Notes: generated by a model not told the origin, from the letters alone. Counted from the stretch's first letter, positions 1 to 7,891 are shown. The stretch is DNA of 21,533 nucleotides from Paracoccaceae bacterium (GCA_007134405.1 SLKW01000083.1:1-21533); one strand, 5' to 3'. A program made the numbers and translations.

Positions 1-156
1 CGACTGGTCGCCACCGCGCGCGCTAACCGCTGGCGGCAAGGTGTGGGCGGCGAAACGGCGCTGCGCCTGGTGGCCGGACTGGCGCTTGTCCTGTTGCTGA
101 TTGCGCTGCATCCTTGGCTTGCCGGCGTGCCGGTCGCGGGGCGCTTCCTGCCCTGA
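1..156 (+). CDS. C-terminal end of a membrane protein, possibly NnrU family (partial)
   Basis: The window opens inside this gene. Frame 1 reads 51 residues to a TGA at 154-156, and the start lies outside the window. The visible part has a basic stretch (RLVATARANRWRQ), then one strongly hydrophobic helix (LRLVAGLALVLLLIALHPW), then a short tail ending in GRFLP. The helix followed by HPWLAGVP resembles, from memory, the C-terminus of NnrU-family integral membrane proteins, which are small multi-pass proteins first named from a denitrification locus. This is a resemblance in a short segment only. The gene converges on the Lrp-type regulator with only 3 bases between the two stop codons, so no terminator fits between them. 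Certain: a coding 3' end with a terminal membrane helix. Uncertain: the family. Confidence 0.5.
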   Translation, partial: RLVATARANRWRQGVGGETALRLVAGLALVLLLIALHPWLAGVPVAGRFLP

Positions 157-159
157 AGT

Positions 160-633
160 TCATCGCTCGGATTTGCCCGGCGCCTTGATGTGGCGCAGCA
201 CCAGGTTGGTCTGGATGTTCGCGATCCCGTCGAGCTGGAAGAGCGTGCGCTCCATGAAGTCGTTGAACGCATCGAGGTCCCGGCAGAGGATGCGCAGGTG
301 GTAATCGGCCTCGCCGGTGGTCGCGTAGCAATCCTGCACCTCCTCGTGGCGCATCACCTCGTCTACGAAGCGCTCGACGATGTCGCGGGCGTGGCGCACC
401 AGCCGGACATGGATGATAGCGTGGAATGCGAGCCCGGCGCGGCGCGGGTCGATCTCGGCCCGGTAGCCGCGGATCACGCCGGCGTCCTCCAGTGCCCGCA
501 CGCGCCGCCAGCAGGCCGAGGTCGACATGCCCACGCGCTCGGCCAGGTCCTGGTTCGATAGGCGCGAATCCCGTTGCAGAAGATCCAGGATCGCAAAATC
601 ACGGGGTTCCAGTTGCATGCGGTCCTCTGACAT
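160..633 (-). CDS. Lrp/AsnC family transcriptional regulator
   Basis: A 157-residue DNA-binding regulator of the leucine-responsive (feast/famine) family, close to the usual length of 150-165. Residues about 8-60 form the winged helix-turn-helix: LEPRDFAILDLLQRDSRLSNQ, then the recognition region VGMSTSACWRRVRALEDAGVI. Residues about 72-150 match the effector-binding RAM/AsnC domain, including the typical VQDCYATTGEADYHLRI segment. Such proteins usually assemble into octamers or larger and sense amino acids. The gene is divergent from the indolepyruvate:ferredoxin oxidoreductase, with 143 bases between the starts, so it probably controls that gene and itself. The start at 633 has no good ribosome binding site. 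An internal ATG at 618 (MQLEPRD) follows AGAGGA by four bases and may be the real start. The particular effector cannot be read from the sequence. Confidence 0.93.
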   Translation of the reverse strand: MSEDRMQLEPRDFAILDLLQRDSRLSNQDLAERVGMSTSACWRRVRALEDAGVIRGYRAEIDPRRAGLAFHAIIHVRLVRHARDIVERFVDEVMRHEEVQDCYATTGEADYHLRILCRDLDAFNDFMERTLFQLDGIANIQTNLVLRHIKAPGKSER

Positions 634-653
634 GAATTTTCGTCATTCTGCCA

Positions 654-664
654 GTTTCTGAAAC
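654..664. promoter_or_regulatory. Inverted repeat, candidate Lrp-type operator
   Basis: GTTTC-T-GAAAC is a perfect 5-bp-arm inverted repeat in the divergent intergenic region. It lies 21 bases upstream of the regulator's start codon. On the minus strand it sits just downstream of a TTGACT element (672-677) that resembles a -35 box. Placement and symmetry suit an autoregulatory site, but the arms are short and no second copy was found, so this is a guess. Confidence 0.3.
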
Positions 665-776
665 GGCGGCGAGTCAAAACCCCGTCAGAGTGGCAAGTTT
701 GGCACCGCCTTTCGGAGCGGTTGCGCTAGACTGGTCCAAAGTCGCAGCCAAGATATTCCTTTTCGAGAGGATCGCC

Positions 777-3700
777 ATGACCGCCCCCTTCCGCCCGCCG
801 CTCGCCGAATACCAGATGTCCGACCGCTACACCCGGACCGAGGGCCGCGTGTTCCTGACCGGGACGCAGGCGCTGGTGCGCATCCTGCTCGATCAGGCGC
901 GGCGCGACCGCGCGGCGGGGCTGAACACGGGCGGGCTCGTCTCGGGCTATCGCGGCTCGCCGCTGGGGGCGCTCGATCTGGAGCTGTGGCGCGCGCGTGA
1001 CCGGATCAAGGAGGGCCGCATCGAATTTCTGCCCGCAGTGAACGAGGATCTGGGCGCGACCGCGATCCTGGGCAGCCAGCAGGTCGAGAGCAATCCGAAC
1101 GCGCAGGTCCAGGGCGTCTTCGGCATGTGGTACGGCAAGGGGCCGGGCGTGGACCGGTCGGGCGACGCGCTCAAGCACGGCAATGCCTACGGCTCCTCGC
1201 CCCATGGCGGCGTGCTCGTCGTGGCCGGCGACGACCACGGCTGCGTCTCGTCCTCGATGCCGCACCAGTCCGACGCGGCCTTCCTGGCCTGGTTCATGCC
1301 GGTCATCAGCCCGGCGAACGTGGCCGAGTTCCTGCCCTTCGGCGAATGGGGCTATGCACTGTCGCGGTTTTCCGGCCTCTGGGTCGGGTTCAAGGCGGTC
1401 TCGGACGTGGTCGAAAGCGGCATGTCGGTGGACCTGCTGCCCGACCGGCAGTTCAGGGCGCCCGATTTCACCCCGCCGCCCGGCGGGCTGCATTACCGCT
1501 GGCCAGACCTGCCCGGCTTCCAGATCGAGGACCGGATGGAGGCAAAGAAGCAGGCCGCCCTTGCCTTCGCCGAGGCCAACCCCATCGACCAGCGCATCCA
1601 CGACCTGCCGCGCGCGCGGTTCGGACTCATTACCACCGGGAAGGCGCATCTCGACCTGATGGAGGCGCTGCGGCTTCTGGGCGTCGACCGCGACGCCTGC
1701 GCGCGGCTGGGCATCGACATCTACAAGGTCGGCATGGTCTGGCCGCTGGCGCACCGCAAGGCGCTTGAATTCGTCGCCGGCAAGGAAGAGATCCTGGTCG
1801 TCGAGGAAAAGCGCGGCATCGTGGAAAGCCAGCTCAAGGAATATTTCTACGACTGGGACGGCGACAAGCCGCGGCTGATGGTCGGCAAGCGCGACGAGAA
1901 AGGCGAGCGGCTGATCCCCTGGACGGGCGAACTCAGCCCCCGGCAGCTTTTACCCATCGTCGCGCGCAGGCTCGACCGTCTGTTCCCGGACGAGGGCTTC
2001 CCCGCCCGCGCCGCGGAGGTGCTGGGCGTCGAGCCGAAGGTGCTCAACGTCCCCGGCGCGGTGCGCACGCCCTATTTCTGCTCGGGCTGCCCTCACAACA
2101 CCTCCACCCGCGTGCCCGAAGGATCGAAGGCACTGGCCGGCATCGGCTGCCATTTCATGGCGTCCTGGATGAACCGCGAGACCACGTCCCTGATCCAGAT
2201 GGGCGGCGAGGGGGTGAACTGGGCGGCCTCGTCGAAATTCACCGGCAATGACCACGTCTTTCAGAACCTGGGCGAGGGCACCTGGTACCATTCGGGCTCC
2301 ATGGCGATCCGGCAGGCGATCGCGGCGGGCGCGAACATCACCTACAAGATCCTCTACAACGACGCGGTCGCCATGACCGGCGGGCAGCCGGTCGATGGCC
2401 CCGTTTCGGTCCAGTCCATCGCGGCGATCTGCCGGGCCGAGGGGGTGGAGCGCATCGCGCTCGTTTCGGACAATATCGGCAAGTTCAGCCGCGCCGATTT
2501 CCCCGCCGGCACGACCTTCCACGACCGGCGCGACCTCGACACCGTGCAGCGCGAGATCCGCGAGGTGAAGGGCGTCTCGGTCCTGATCTACGAGCAGGCC
2601 TGCGCCACCGAGAAGCGCCGCCGCCGCAAGCGCGGCAAGCTCGAGGACCCGCAGAAGTTCGTGATGATCAACGAACTGGTCTGCGAGGGCTGCGGCGACT
2701 GCTCGAAGGAATCGAACTGCCTGTCGGTCGAGCCCATCGACACCGAATTCGGGCCCAAGCGGCGGATCAACCAGTCGAACTGCAACAAGGACTATTCCTG
2801 CCTCAACGGCTTCTGCCCCTCCTTCGTCACCATCGAGGGCGCGCCGCGGCTGAAGCCGAAACCGAAGGCGTCCGACGTAATCGACGCGGCCCTGGCCAAA
2901 CTGCCGGAACCCGACCTGCCGATGCTCGACAAGCCCTATGACCTGCTCGTGACCGGCGTCGGCGGCACCGGTGTCGTCACGGTGGGCGCGCTGATCTCGA
3001 TGGCCGCGCATCTGGAAGGCCGCGGGTCGTCGGTGCTCGACTTCACCGGCTTCGCGCAGAAGTTCGGCCCCGTGCTGAGCTACCTGCGCCTGGCGCCGAA
3101 GCCCGCCGACATCCAGCAGGTGCGCACCGACCGCGCCTCGGCCGATGCGCTGATCGGCTGCGATCTGGTCGTCTCGACCGCGCCCAAGGCCTCGGCCTGC
3201 CTGCGGCCGGGCACCCGCGCGGTGGTCACGCTCACCGAGATGCCGACCGGCGACATCGTCTTGAACCGCGACGCCTCTCTGAAGATCCCGGCGCGCCTGC
3301 GGGCGCTGGAATCGGCGGTCGGTGGCGAGGTCGGCGCGCTTGACGCGGGCCGGCTGGCCGAGGCGCTGATGGGCGACACGGTCTATGCCAACATGATCCT
3401 GATGGGCTTTGCCTGGCAGTCGGGGCTGGTGCCCGTGTCGCTCGCCGCGCTCGATCGGGCGATCGACCTGAACGGCGTCGCCATCGAGGCCAACCGCCGC
3501 GCCTTCGCGCTCGGTCGGCTGGCCGCCGTCGATCCGGCGCCGCTGGCCGAGTTGATGCGCCCGAAACCGCCGGAAGAGACGCTCGAGAAGCTGATCACCC
3601 GCCGCGCGGCGTTCCTGATCGACTACCAGGACGCGGATTACGCCAAGCGCTACCGCGAGCGGCTGGCCCCGATCCTGGCGCTGGGGGACGAGGAGCTGTC

Positions 3701-4202
3701 GCGGGCTGCGGCGCGCAGCCTCTTCAAGCTGATGGCGGTCAAGGACGAATACGAGGTGGCGCGGCTGCATCGCGATGCGGGCTTCGCCGCGCGCATCCGG
3801 CAGGAGTTCGGCCCCGGAGCGCGGGTGAATTACCACCTGGCGCCCCCCCTCTGGCCCACCGGCACCGACCATCGCGGGCGGCCCAACAAGCGCCGCTTCC
3901 CGGGCTGGGCGATGCGGCCGGCCTTCGCGATGCTCGCACGGATGAAGGGCTTGCGCGGCGGCCGCTGCGACATCTTCGCCCGCCATCCAGAGCGGCAGAT
4001 GGAGCGCGAGCTGCTCGACTGGTACGAGGGTTTGCTCAAGCGCGCCGAGGCCGAGGCACCGCACGCCCTGCCCCTCTGGCGCGAGATCCTCGCCGCGCCG
4101 ATGGGCATTCGCGGCTATGGACCGGTGAAGGAAGAGGCGGCGAAAAAGGTCCGCGCCGAGGTCGCCGCGAAACTGAACGCGCCGCGCCAGGAAGCCGCCT
4201 GA
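777..4202 (+). CDS. Fused indolepyruvate:ferredoxin oxidoreductase (alpha + gamma domains)
   Basis: A cytoplasmic thiamine-diphosphate, iron-sulfur enzyme of 1141 residues that oxidises arylpyruvates (indolepyruvate and relatives) with CoA to acyl-CoA and CO2, passing electrons to ferredoxin. The N-terminal pyrimidine-binding domain carries GLVSGYRGSPLGALD. The cofactor region has CSGCPHN at residue 435, then QMGGEGVNW and YNDAVAMTGGQP. Cysteines 636, 639, 642 and 647 (CEGCGDC...C) and 669, 675 and 680 (CNKDYSC...C) look like iron-sulfur ligands. From about residue 720 a gamma-type domain begins (GVGGTGVVTVGAL at 727). Fusion of IorA- and IorB-like parts in one chain of about 1150 residues is normal in proteobacteria. 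The ATG at 777 was chosen because GAGAGG lies six bases upstream. A GTG at 690 would add 29 atypical residues. The divergent Lrp-type gene suggests regulation by amino acids. The physiological substrate is inferred from the family. Confidence 0.93.
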   Translation: MTAPFRPPLAEYQMSDRYTRTEGRVFLTGTQALVRILLDQARRDRAAGLNTGGLVSGYRGSPLGALDLELWRARDRIKEGRIEFLPAVNEDLGATAILGSQQVESNPNAQVQGVFGMWYGKGPGVDRSGDALKHGNAYGSSPHGGVLVVAGDDHGCVSSSMPHQSDAAFLAWFMPVISPANVAEFLPFGEWGYALSRFSGLWVGFKAVSDVVESGMSVDLLPDRQFRAPDFTPPPGGLHYRWPDLPGFQIEDRMEAKKQAALAFAEANPIDQRIHDLPRARFGLITTGKAHLDLMEALRLLGVDRDACARLGIDIYKVGMVWPLAHRKALEFVAGKEEILVVEEKRGIVESQLKEYFYDWDGDKPRLMVGKRDEKGERLIPWTGELSPRQLLPIVARRLDRLFPDEGFPARAAEVLGVEPKVLNVPGAVRTPYFCSGCPHNTSTRVPEGSKALAGIGCHFMASWMNRETTSLIQMGGEGVNWAASSKFTGNDHVFQNLGEGTWYHSGSMAIRQAIAAGANITYKILYNDAVAMTGGQPVDGPVSVQSIAAICRAEGVERIALVSDNIGKFSRADFPAGTTFHDRRDLDTVQREIREVKGVSVLIYEQACATEKRRRRKRGKLEDPQKFVMINELVCEGCGDCSKESNCLSVEPIDTEFGPKRRINQSNCNKDYSCLNGFCPSFVTIEGAPRLKPKPKASDVIDAALAKLPEPDLPMLDKPYDLLVTGVGGTGVVTVGALISMAAHLEGRGSSVLDFTGFAQKFGPVLSYLRLAPKPADIQQVRTDRASADALIGCDLVVSTAPKASACLRPGTRAVVTLTEMPTGDIVLNRDASLKIPARLRALESAVGGEVGALDAGRLAEALMGDTVYANMILMGFAWQSGLVPVSLAALDRAIDLNGVAIEANRRAFALGRLAAVDPAPLAELMRPKPPEETLEKLITRRAAFLIDYQDADYAKRYRERLAPILALGDEELSRAAARSLFKLMAVKDEYEVARLHRDAGFAARIRQEFGPGARVNYHLAPPLWPTGTDHRGRPNKRRFPGWAMRPAFAMLARMKGLRGGRCDIFARHPERQMERELLDWYEGLLKRAEAEAPHALPLWREILAAPMGIRGYGPVKEEAAKKVRAEVAAKLNAPRQEAA

Positions 4203-4257
4203 ACCGGGGCGCGCGCTGCCACCCTCAGGTCATCGGCTGACGGAGGGGCGCGCCTCA

Positions 4258-4284
4258 CCCCCATCGAGGGGGCTCGATGCCCCC
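4258..4284. terminator. Nested alternative hairpins between convergent genes
   Basis: The segment reads as C5-ATCGA-G5-CTCGATG-C5, so it can fold in three mutually exclusive ways. These are CCCCC/GGGGG around ATCGA (4258-4272), CATCGAG/CTCGATG around GGGG (4262-4279), and GGGGGC/GCCCCC around TCGAT (4268-4284). It lies between the stops of the oxidoreductase (+, 4202) and zapA (-, 4323). That is where a bidirectional terminator would sit, but there is no T-tract on either side. Confidence 0.4.
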
Positions 4285-4322
4285 GAGGCCGGCCGCCACC
4301 GGAACGACCCCCGCCCGGCGCG

Positions 4323-4712
4323 TCAGGCGCGTTCGTCGATCTGGTCGGCCAGGGCCTCGGCGCGCGCGGCGATCTCCGCCAGCGACTCGGCGAGCTCCTT
4401 CGGAACCACCGGCACCTCGACGCGGTTCGCCCCCTGGCGCGGCGCCTTGCGCAGCTGCGCGATCTCGGAGCGCAGCCGCTCGACCTCTTCCTCGGCGGCG
4501 CGCAGCCGGTCCTCGACCCCGGCGGTGCGGTCGGCCAGCATCAGCCCCGCCATCAACAGCATCCGCGCCTCGGGCAACCGGCCGATCTGGGCGATCAGCG
4601 TCTGCGCCTCGTGGTCCAGCATCCCGGCCGCCGCGTGCAGGAACTGCTCCTCGCCCGCCTGGCAGGCGACCTCGAAATTCTTGCCGCCGATGGTGATCGT
4701 TTCTTCGGGCAT
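4323..4712 (-). CDS. zapA: Cell division protein ZapA
   Basis: A 129-residue FtsZ-ring-associated protein. The first 60 or so residues match the ZapA globular head: PEETITIGGKNFEVACQAGEE, then HAAAGMLDHEAQTLIAQIGRLPEARMLLMAGLMLAD. A coiled coil follows at about residues 62-90 (RLRAAEEEVERLRSEIAQLRK). After it comes a tail of about 40 residues, partly alanine-rich, that is longer than in short ZapA proteins. ZapA is known to bind and crosslink FtsZ filaments at midcell. The start at 4712 is preceded by GAGGAGA, which overlaps the stop codon of the upstream coiled-coil gene (stop 4723-4725). The two genes are thus almost certainly co-transcribed and probably translationally coupled. The pair is divergent from transketolase. 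Confidence 0.9.
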   Translation of the reverse strand: MPEETITIGGKNFEVACQAGEEQFLHAAAGMLDHEAQTLIAQIGRLPEARMLLMAGLMLADRTAGVEDRLRAAEEEVERLRSEIAQLRKAPRQGANRVEVPVVPKELAESLAEIAARAEALADQIDERA

Positions 4713-4722
4713 CGGTCTCTCC

Positions 4723-5247
4723 TCAACCGGCGGGGCGGGTCTCGGCGGCCACCAGCGGCCGCAATTCGCTCAGGATCTCTTCCATCTCGGCCATCTCGGC
4801 GCGGCGTTCGGCCTGCAGCCCCTCGAGATCGGCCGAGATCGAACGGTTGATCATCTGGTGATCGGGGAAATTCTCGACATAGGCCTCGCGCAGGGCGGAA
4901 TTGGCCTCCATCAGCCGGGTGTTCGCCTTCTTCAGCCGCAGCATCTCCAGGCTCTGCAGGTCAAGCTGCTCGGTCAGCCGCGCCACCCGCCGCTCCAGCT
5001 GGCCCGCCTGCCCGTCCTGGCGCTGGCGCATGCTGGCCAGCCGTTCGGACAGCTGGGCATTGGTGGCGCGCTCCTTCTCCAGCGCCGCGCGCAGCTGCAC
5101 AATCGTCGCTTCGGCGGCGGGGTCGGGCCTGGCGCCCGCCGGCGCCTGCCGACCCGCCTGCGATGCGACAGCCCCCCCTTCGACCCGCTTGGCGATCCGG
5201 TCCAGCGCCGCCGTGATGCGGCTTTCATAGGCGGCAAGGTCGCTCAT
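4723..5247 (-). CDS. Coiled-coil hypothetical protein co-transcribed with zapA
   Basis: I do not recognise a named family. The 174-residue protein has no signal peptide or membrane segment. It opens with a short helix (MSDLAAYESRITAALDRIAKRVEGG), then an Ala/Gly/Pro-rich linker to about residue 45. A long, charged heptad-rich coiled coil covers about residues 50-120 (QLRAALEKERATNAQLSERL, RVARLTEQLDLQSLEMLRLKK). After that come the motif EAYVENFPDHQMINRSISADLEGL and an acidic C-terminal helix (AEMAEMEEILSELRPLV). ATG at 5247 follows GGAGA, a good ribosome binding site. Only ten bases separate its stop from the zapA start, and the zapA Shine-Dalgarno overlaps that stop. By position and shape it could be a structural partner of ZapA or the Z-ring, as ZapB is in enterobacteria. 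That is inference from context, not homology. Confidence 0.85.
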   Translation of the reverse strand: MSDLAAYESRITAALDRIAKRVEGGAVASQAGRQAPAGARPDPAAEATIVQLRAALEKERATNAQLSERLASMRQRQDGQAGQLERRVARLTEQLDLQSLEMLRLKKANTRLMEANSALREAYVENFPDHQMINRSISADLEGLQAERRAEMAEMEEILSELRPLVAAETRPAG

Positions 5248-5376
5248 CTCGGATTCTCCGTTTCACACGCATTCGCTCGGCGGCCCCGAATCACCCAACG
5301 GGTGCCGCCCGGTCTTCCCGGCCCGCAGATTAGGACGATTGCGCGGCCATTCCAACCAAGGGCTTGCAGCACGCGC

Positions 5377-5404
5377 TTGAACTTGCCCTTGAGCCTGCTA
5401 AGAG
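5377..5404 (+). promoter_or_regulatory. Candidate sigma-70-type promoter of transketolase
   Basis: TTGAAC at 5377-5382 and TAAGAG at 5399-5404 are separated by 16 bases. Transcription would start near 5411, leaving a leader of about 28 bases before the TTG start. The -35 box matches the consensus at four of six positions and the -10 box is weak. It is the best pair in the 191-base divergent region. Confidence 0.35.
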
Positions 5405-5422
5405 GCCCGCAACCCGGCTCAA
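5389..5422. repeat. Inverted repeat flanking the tkt promoter -10
   Basis: TTGAGCC (5389-5395) and GGCTCAA (5416-5422) are perfect 7-bp arms separated by 20 bases. The spacing spans the candidate -10 box and transcription start. The right arm ends one base before the ribosome binding site GAAAGGA (5424-5430). It could be a split operator or a leader hairpin. Confidence 0.35.
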
Positions 5423-5438
5423 CGAAAGGACGCACGCC

Positions 5439-7451
5439 TTGGATATCGCCACCCTGCGCGCCCGCCACCCCGACCATTGGCAGAAGGCCTGCGCCATCCG
5501 CGTGCTCGCGCTCGATGCCGTCGCCGCGGCGAATTCCGGCCATTCCGGCATGCCGATGGGCATGGCCGACGTGGCGACCGTCCTGTTCGAGAAGCACCTG
5601 AAATTCGACGCCGCCGCGCCCGACTGGGCGGATCGCGACCGCTTCATCCTGTCGGCGGGCCACGGCTCGATGCTGCTCTATGCGCTCTTGCACCTGACCG
5701 GCTATGCCGACATGACGCTGGATCAGCTGAAGAACTTCCGCCAATGGGGCGCGATCACCGCGGGCCATCCCGAATACGGCCACGCCAAGGGGATCGAGAC
5801 GACGACCGGCCCGCTGGGCCAGGGCCTGGCCAATGCCGTGGGCTTCGCCATCGCCGAGGAATCCTTGCGCGCCCGCTGGGGGGCGAAGATCCAGGACCAC
5901 CACACCTGGGTCATCGCCGGCGACGGCTGCCTGATGGAGGGGGTCAGCCACGAGGCGATCGGCCTGGCCGGCCGGCAGAAGCTGTCGAAGCTGATCGTGC
6001 TCTGGGACGACAACAACATCACCATCGACGGCAAGGTGGACCTCGCCTGCGTCACCGACCAGAAGGCGCGATTCAAGGCCGCCGGCTGGGACGTCTTCGA
6101 CTGCGACGGCCACGACCCCGAGGATATCGACCGCGCGCTGACCGCCGCCAAGGCCAGCCCCGGCCCGGCGATGGTCGCCTGCCACACGCATATCGCGCTC
6201 GGTTCCAGCGCGCAGGACACGGCCAAGGGCCACGGCGCGCTGACCGACGCGCAGCTCATCGCCGACACCCGCGCCGTCTACGGCTGGGACCACGCCCCGT
6301 TCGAGATCCCGGCCGAGATCAAGCAGGCCTGGGAAGCCATCGGCGCCCGCGGCGGTCCGGCGCGCGAAGAATGGGAGGCGCGGCTGGCCGAGCTTTCCGC
6401 CGCCAAGCAGGCCGAATTCGCGCGCATCTTCTCGGGCGAGATGCCCAAACGCCTGCCCGCCGCGATCCGCAAGGTGAAGAAGGAAGCCGCCGAGACCAAA
6501 CCGAAGCTCGCCACCCGCGCGGCCTCGGAGGCGGTTCTCAAGGCGATCAACCCCATCGTGCCGGAAACTTTCGCGGGCTCCGCCGACCTGACCGGTTCGA
6601 ACAACACCAGGACCCCCGACCTGGGCGTTTTCGACACCGACAACCGCAAGGGCCGCTATGTCCATTACGGCATCCGCGAACACGGCATGGCGGCGGCGAT
6701 GAACGGCATGGCGCTGCATGGCGGCATCCGCCCCTATTCCGGCACCTTCATGGCCTTCACCGATTATGCCCGCCCCTCCATGCGGCTTTCGGCATTGATG
6801 GGCGTGCCGGTCGTCTACGTGATGACCCACGATTCCATCGGCCTGGGCGAGGATGGCCCCACCCACCAGCCGGTCGAGCATCTGGCGATCAGCCGCGCGA
6901 CGCCGAACACGCTGGTCATCCGCCCGGCCGATCTGGTCGAAACGGCCGAGGCCTGGGAAATCGCGCTGGAACAGCAGCGCCGCCCCACCGTCCTGTCGCT
7001 GACCCGTCAGGGCGTCCCCGCCGTGCGCGAAAGCCACAGCACGAAGAACCTGACCGCGCAGGGCGCCTACGTCCTGGCCGAGGCCGAGGGCAAGCGCCGG
7101 GCGATCCTGATCGCCACGGGCTCCGAGGTTCATGTCGCGCTGAAGGCGCGCGAGCTGCTACAGGCCCAGGGGATCGGCACGCGCGTCGTCTCGATGCCGT
7201 CGATGGAGCTTTTCGCCGCCCAGCCCGAGGCCTATCGCCGCCGTGTCCTGCCCGCCGGGCCGGTGCGCGTCGGCGTCGAGGCCGCGGTGCGCATGGGCGG
7301 ATGGGACCGCTGGCTATTGGGCGAACGGGCGCGGAAATCCGATTTCGTCGGCATGGACAGCTTCGGCGCCTCGGCCCCGGCCGAGGTGCTCTTTCGCGAA
7401 TTCGGCATCACGCCCGAGGTCGTGGCCGAACGCGCGCAAGCCCTCCTCTGA
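5439..7451 (+). CDS. tkt: Transketolase
   Basis: A cytoplasmic thiamine-diphosphate enzyme that moves two-carbon ketol units between sugar phosphates in the pentose phosphate pathway and, where present, the Calvin cycle. At 670 residues it has the normal length. Visible are the N-terminal [19 protein letters not shown], the cofactor motif [13 protein letters not shown] (G161) followed by [12 protein letters not shown], the central [15 protein letters not shown], and [16 protein letters not shown], all classic transketolase signatures. I chose a TTG start at 5439 because GAAAGGA lies eight bases upstream and the protein then begins [21 protein letters not shown], as is usual. An ATG 25 codons further upstream (5364) would add an untypical leader and has no ribosome binding site. 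It is divergent from the coiled-coil/zapA pair. No other pentose-phosphate gene follows it here. Confidence 0.97.
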   Translation: MDIATLRARHPDHWQKACAIRVLALDAVAAANSGHSGMPMGMADVATVLFEKHLKFDAAAPDWADRDRFILSAGHGSMLLYALLHLTGYADMTLDQLKNFRQWGAITAGHPEYGHAKGIETTTGPLGQGLANAVGFAIAEESLRARWGAKIQDHHTWVIAGDGCLMEGVSHEAIGLAGRQKLSKLIVLWDDNNITIDGKVDLACVTDQKARFKAAGWDVFDCDGHDPEDIDRALTAAKASPGPAMVACHTHIALGSSAQDTAKGHGALTDAQLIADTRAVYGWDHAPFEIPAEIKQAWEAIGARGGPAREEWEARLAELSAAKQAEFARIFSGEMPKRLPAAIRKVKKEAAETKPKLATRAASEAVLKAINPIVPETFAGSADLTGSNNTRTPDLGVFDTDNRKGRYVHYGIREHGMAAAMNGMALHGGIRPYSGTFMAFTDYARPSMRLSALMGVPVVYVMTHDSIGLGEDGPTHQPVEHLAISRATPNTLVIRPADLVETAEAWEIALEQQRRPTVLSLTRQGVPAVRESHSTKNLTAQGAYVLAEAEGKRRAILIATGSEVHVALKARELLQAQGIGTRVVSMPSMELFAAQPEAYRRRVLPAGPVRVGVEAAVRMGGWDRWLLGERARKSDFVGMDSFGASAPAEVLFREFGITPEVVAERAQALL

Positions 7452-7457
7452 CGCCCC

Positions 7458-7502
7458 GGGCCGGGCGATCCCTCAGCGGACCGCCAGGGAGCAGCCCGGC
7501 CC
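7458..7502 (+). terminator. Long stem-loop after transketolase
   Basis: GGGCCGGGC (7458-7466) pairs perfectly with GCCCGGCCC (7494-7502). Inside, CCCT/AGGG and GCGG-A-CCGC stack to give one long imperfect hairpin six bases after the stop codon. There is no T-run after it, so it may be a Rho-assisted or 3'-end-protecting structure rather than a classical intrinsic terminator. Confidence 0.5.
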
Positions 7503-7523
7503 TCCTCCCCCGTAGCCGCGCAT

Positions 7524-7554
7524 CGGCCCCGTCTTGCGCGCCCATACGGGGCCG
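7524..7554. repeat. 9-bp-arm inverted repeat
   Basis: CGGCCCCGT (7524-7532) and ACGGGGCCG (7546-7554) are perfect complementary arms around a 13-base loop. It lies shortly after the transketolase stem-loop, in the long stretch without genes. It may be a second termination structure. Confidence 0.4.
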
Positions 7555-7577
7555 CGACAGCGGCGCCCACATCTGGT

Positions 7578-7617
7578 CCGGCATCGGGTTCGGCGTCTGC
7601 CGGCATCGGGTTCGGCG
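7578..7617. repeat. Two 18-bp direct repeats, 22-bp period
   Basis: CCGGCATCGGGTTCGGCG occurs exactly at 7578-7595 and again at 7600-7617. The second copy also takes part in inverted repeats: CGGGTTCG (7607-7614) with CGAACCCG (7631-7638), and GGCATCGG (7602-7609) with CCGATGCC (7659-7666). The two nest into a possible larger fold. Confidence 0.6.
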
Positions 7618-7838
7618 GCTACCCGGTGATCGAACCCGTCATCTGCCCAGCGACCGGGCCGATGCCTGGCCATGGTTGCATCCGGCTCGACCCTGATCTT
7701 GCCGTATCCGGCGTCGGAATCTGGCCCTATCGCCCCAGAAGTTGCATTTTGCTTCAAGAACCGTTGCGCGCCGGCACCCACCGAACGTAGCGCCGACCGC
7801 CGTTTTTCACCGCAATCCGCCCGAAATGGCGAAAACTG

Positions 7839-7891
7839 CCATACGTTTGTCATACGCCTGCCATACGTTTGTCATACGCCTGCCATACGCC
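7839..7891. repeat. 11-bp-phased CATACG array (22-bp tandem repeat, about 2.4 copies)
   Basis: CATACG starts at 7840, 7851, 7862, 7873 and 7884, exactly 11 bases apart. The units alternate CATACGTTTGT and CATACGCCTGC, giving a 22-bp composite unit present twice plus a partial third copy. Upstream, ATGGC (7826-7830) and GCCAT (7838-7842) form a small inverted repeat overlapping the first unit. The spacing puts every box on about the same face of the helix, like iterons or a cooperative regulator site, although both flanking genes end here rather than begin. Confidence 0.85.

Noticed and set aside
690..776. A GTG start for the fused oxidoreductase at 690
   Set aside because: It adds 29 residues not typical of the family, lacks a clear ribosome binding site, and ATG 777 has GAGAGG at ideal spacing.
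1950..4064. Very long open frame opposite the oxidoreductase
   Set aside because: It is a GC-rich shadow with no start context and low-complexity His/Arg-rich product. The plus-strand gene is unambiguous.
4203..4322. A 6S RNA gene downstream of zapA
   Set aside because: 6S RNA often lies near zapA, but only 120 bases are available and I could not recognise the conserved closing stem and central bulge.
7473..7853. A minus-strand open frame of 126 codons after transketolase
   Set aside because: It begins inside the tandem repeat, is Arg/Gly-rich through hairpin sequence, and has no ribosome binding site.
7839..7891. A CRISPR array
   Set aside because: Repeats are contiguous 22-bp units with no unique spacers and no cas gene nearby.
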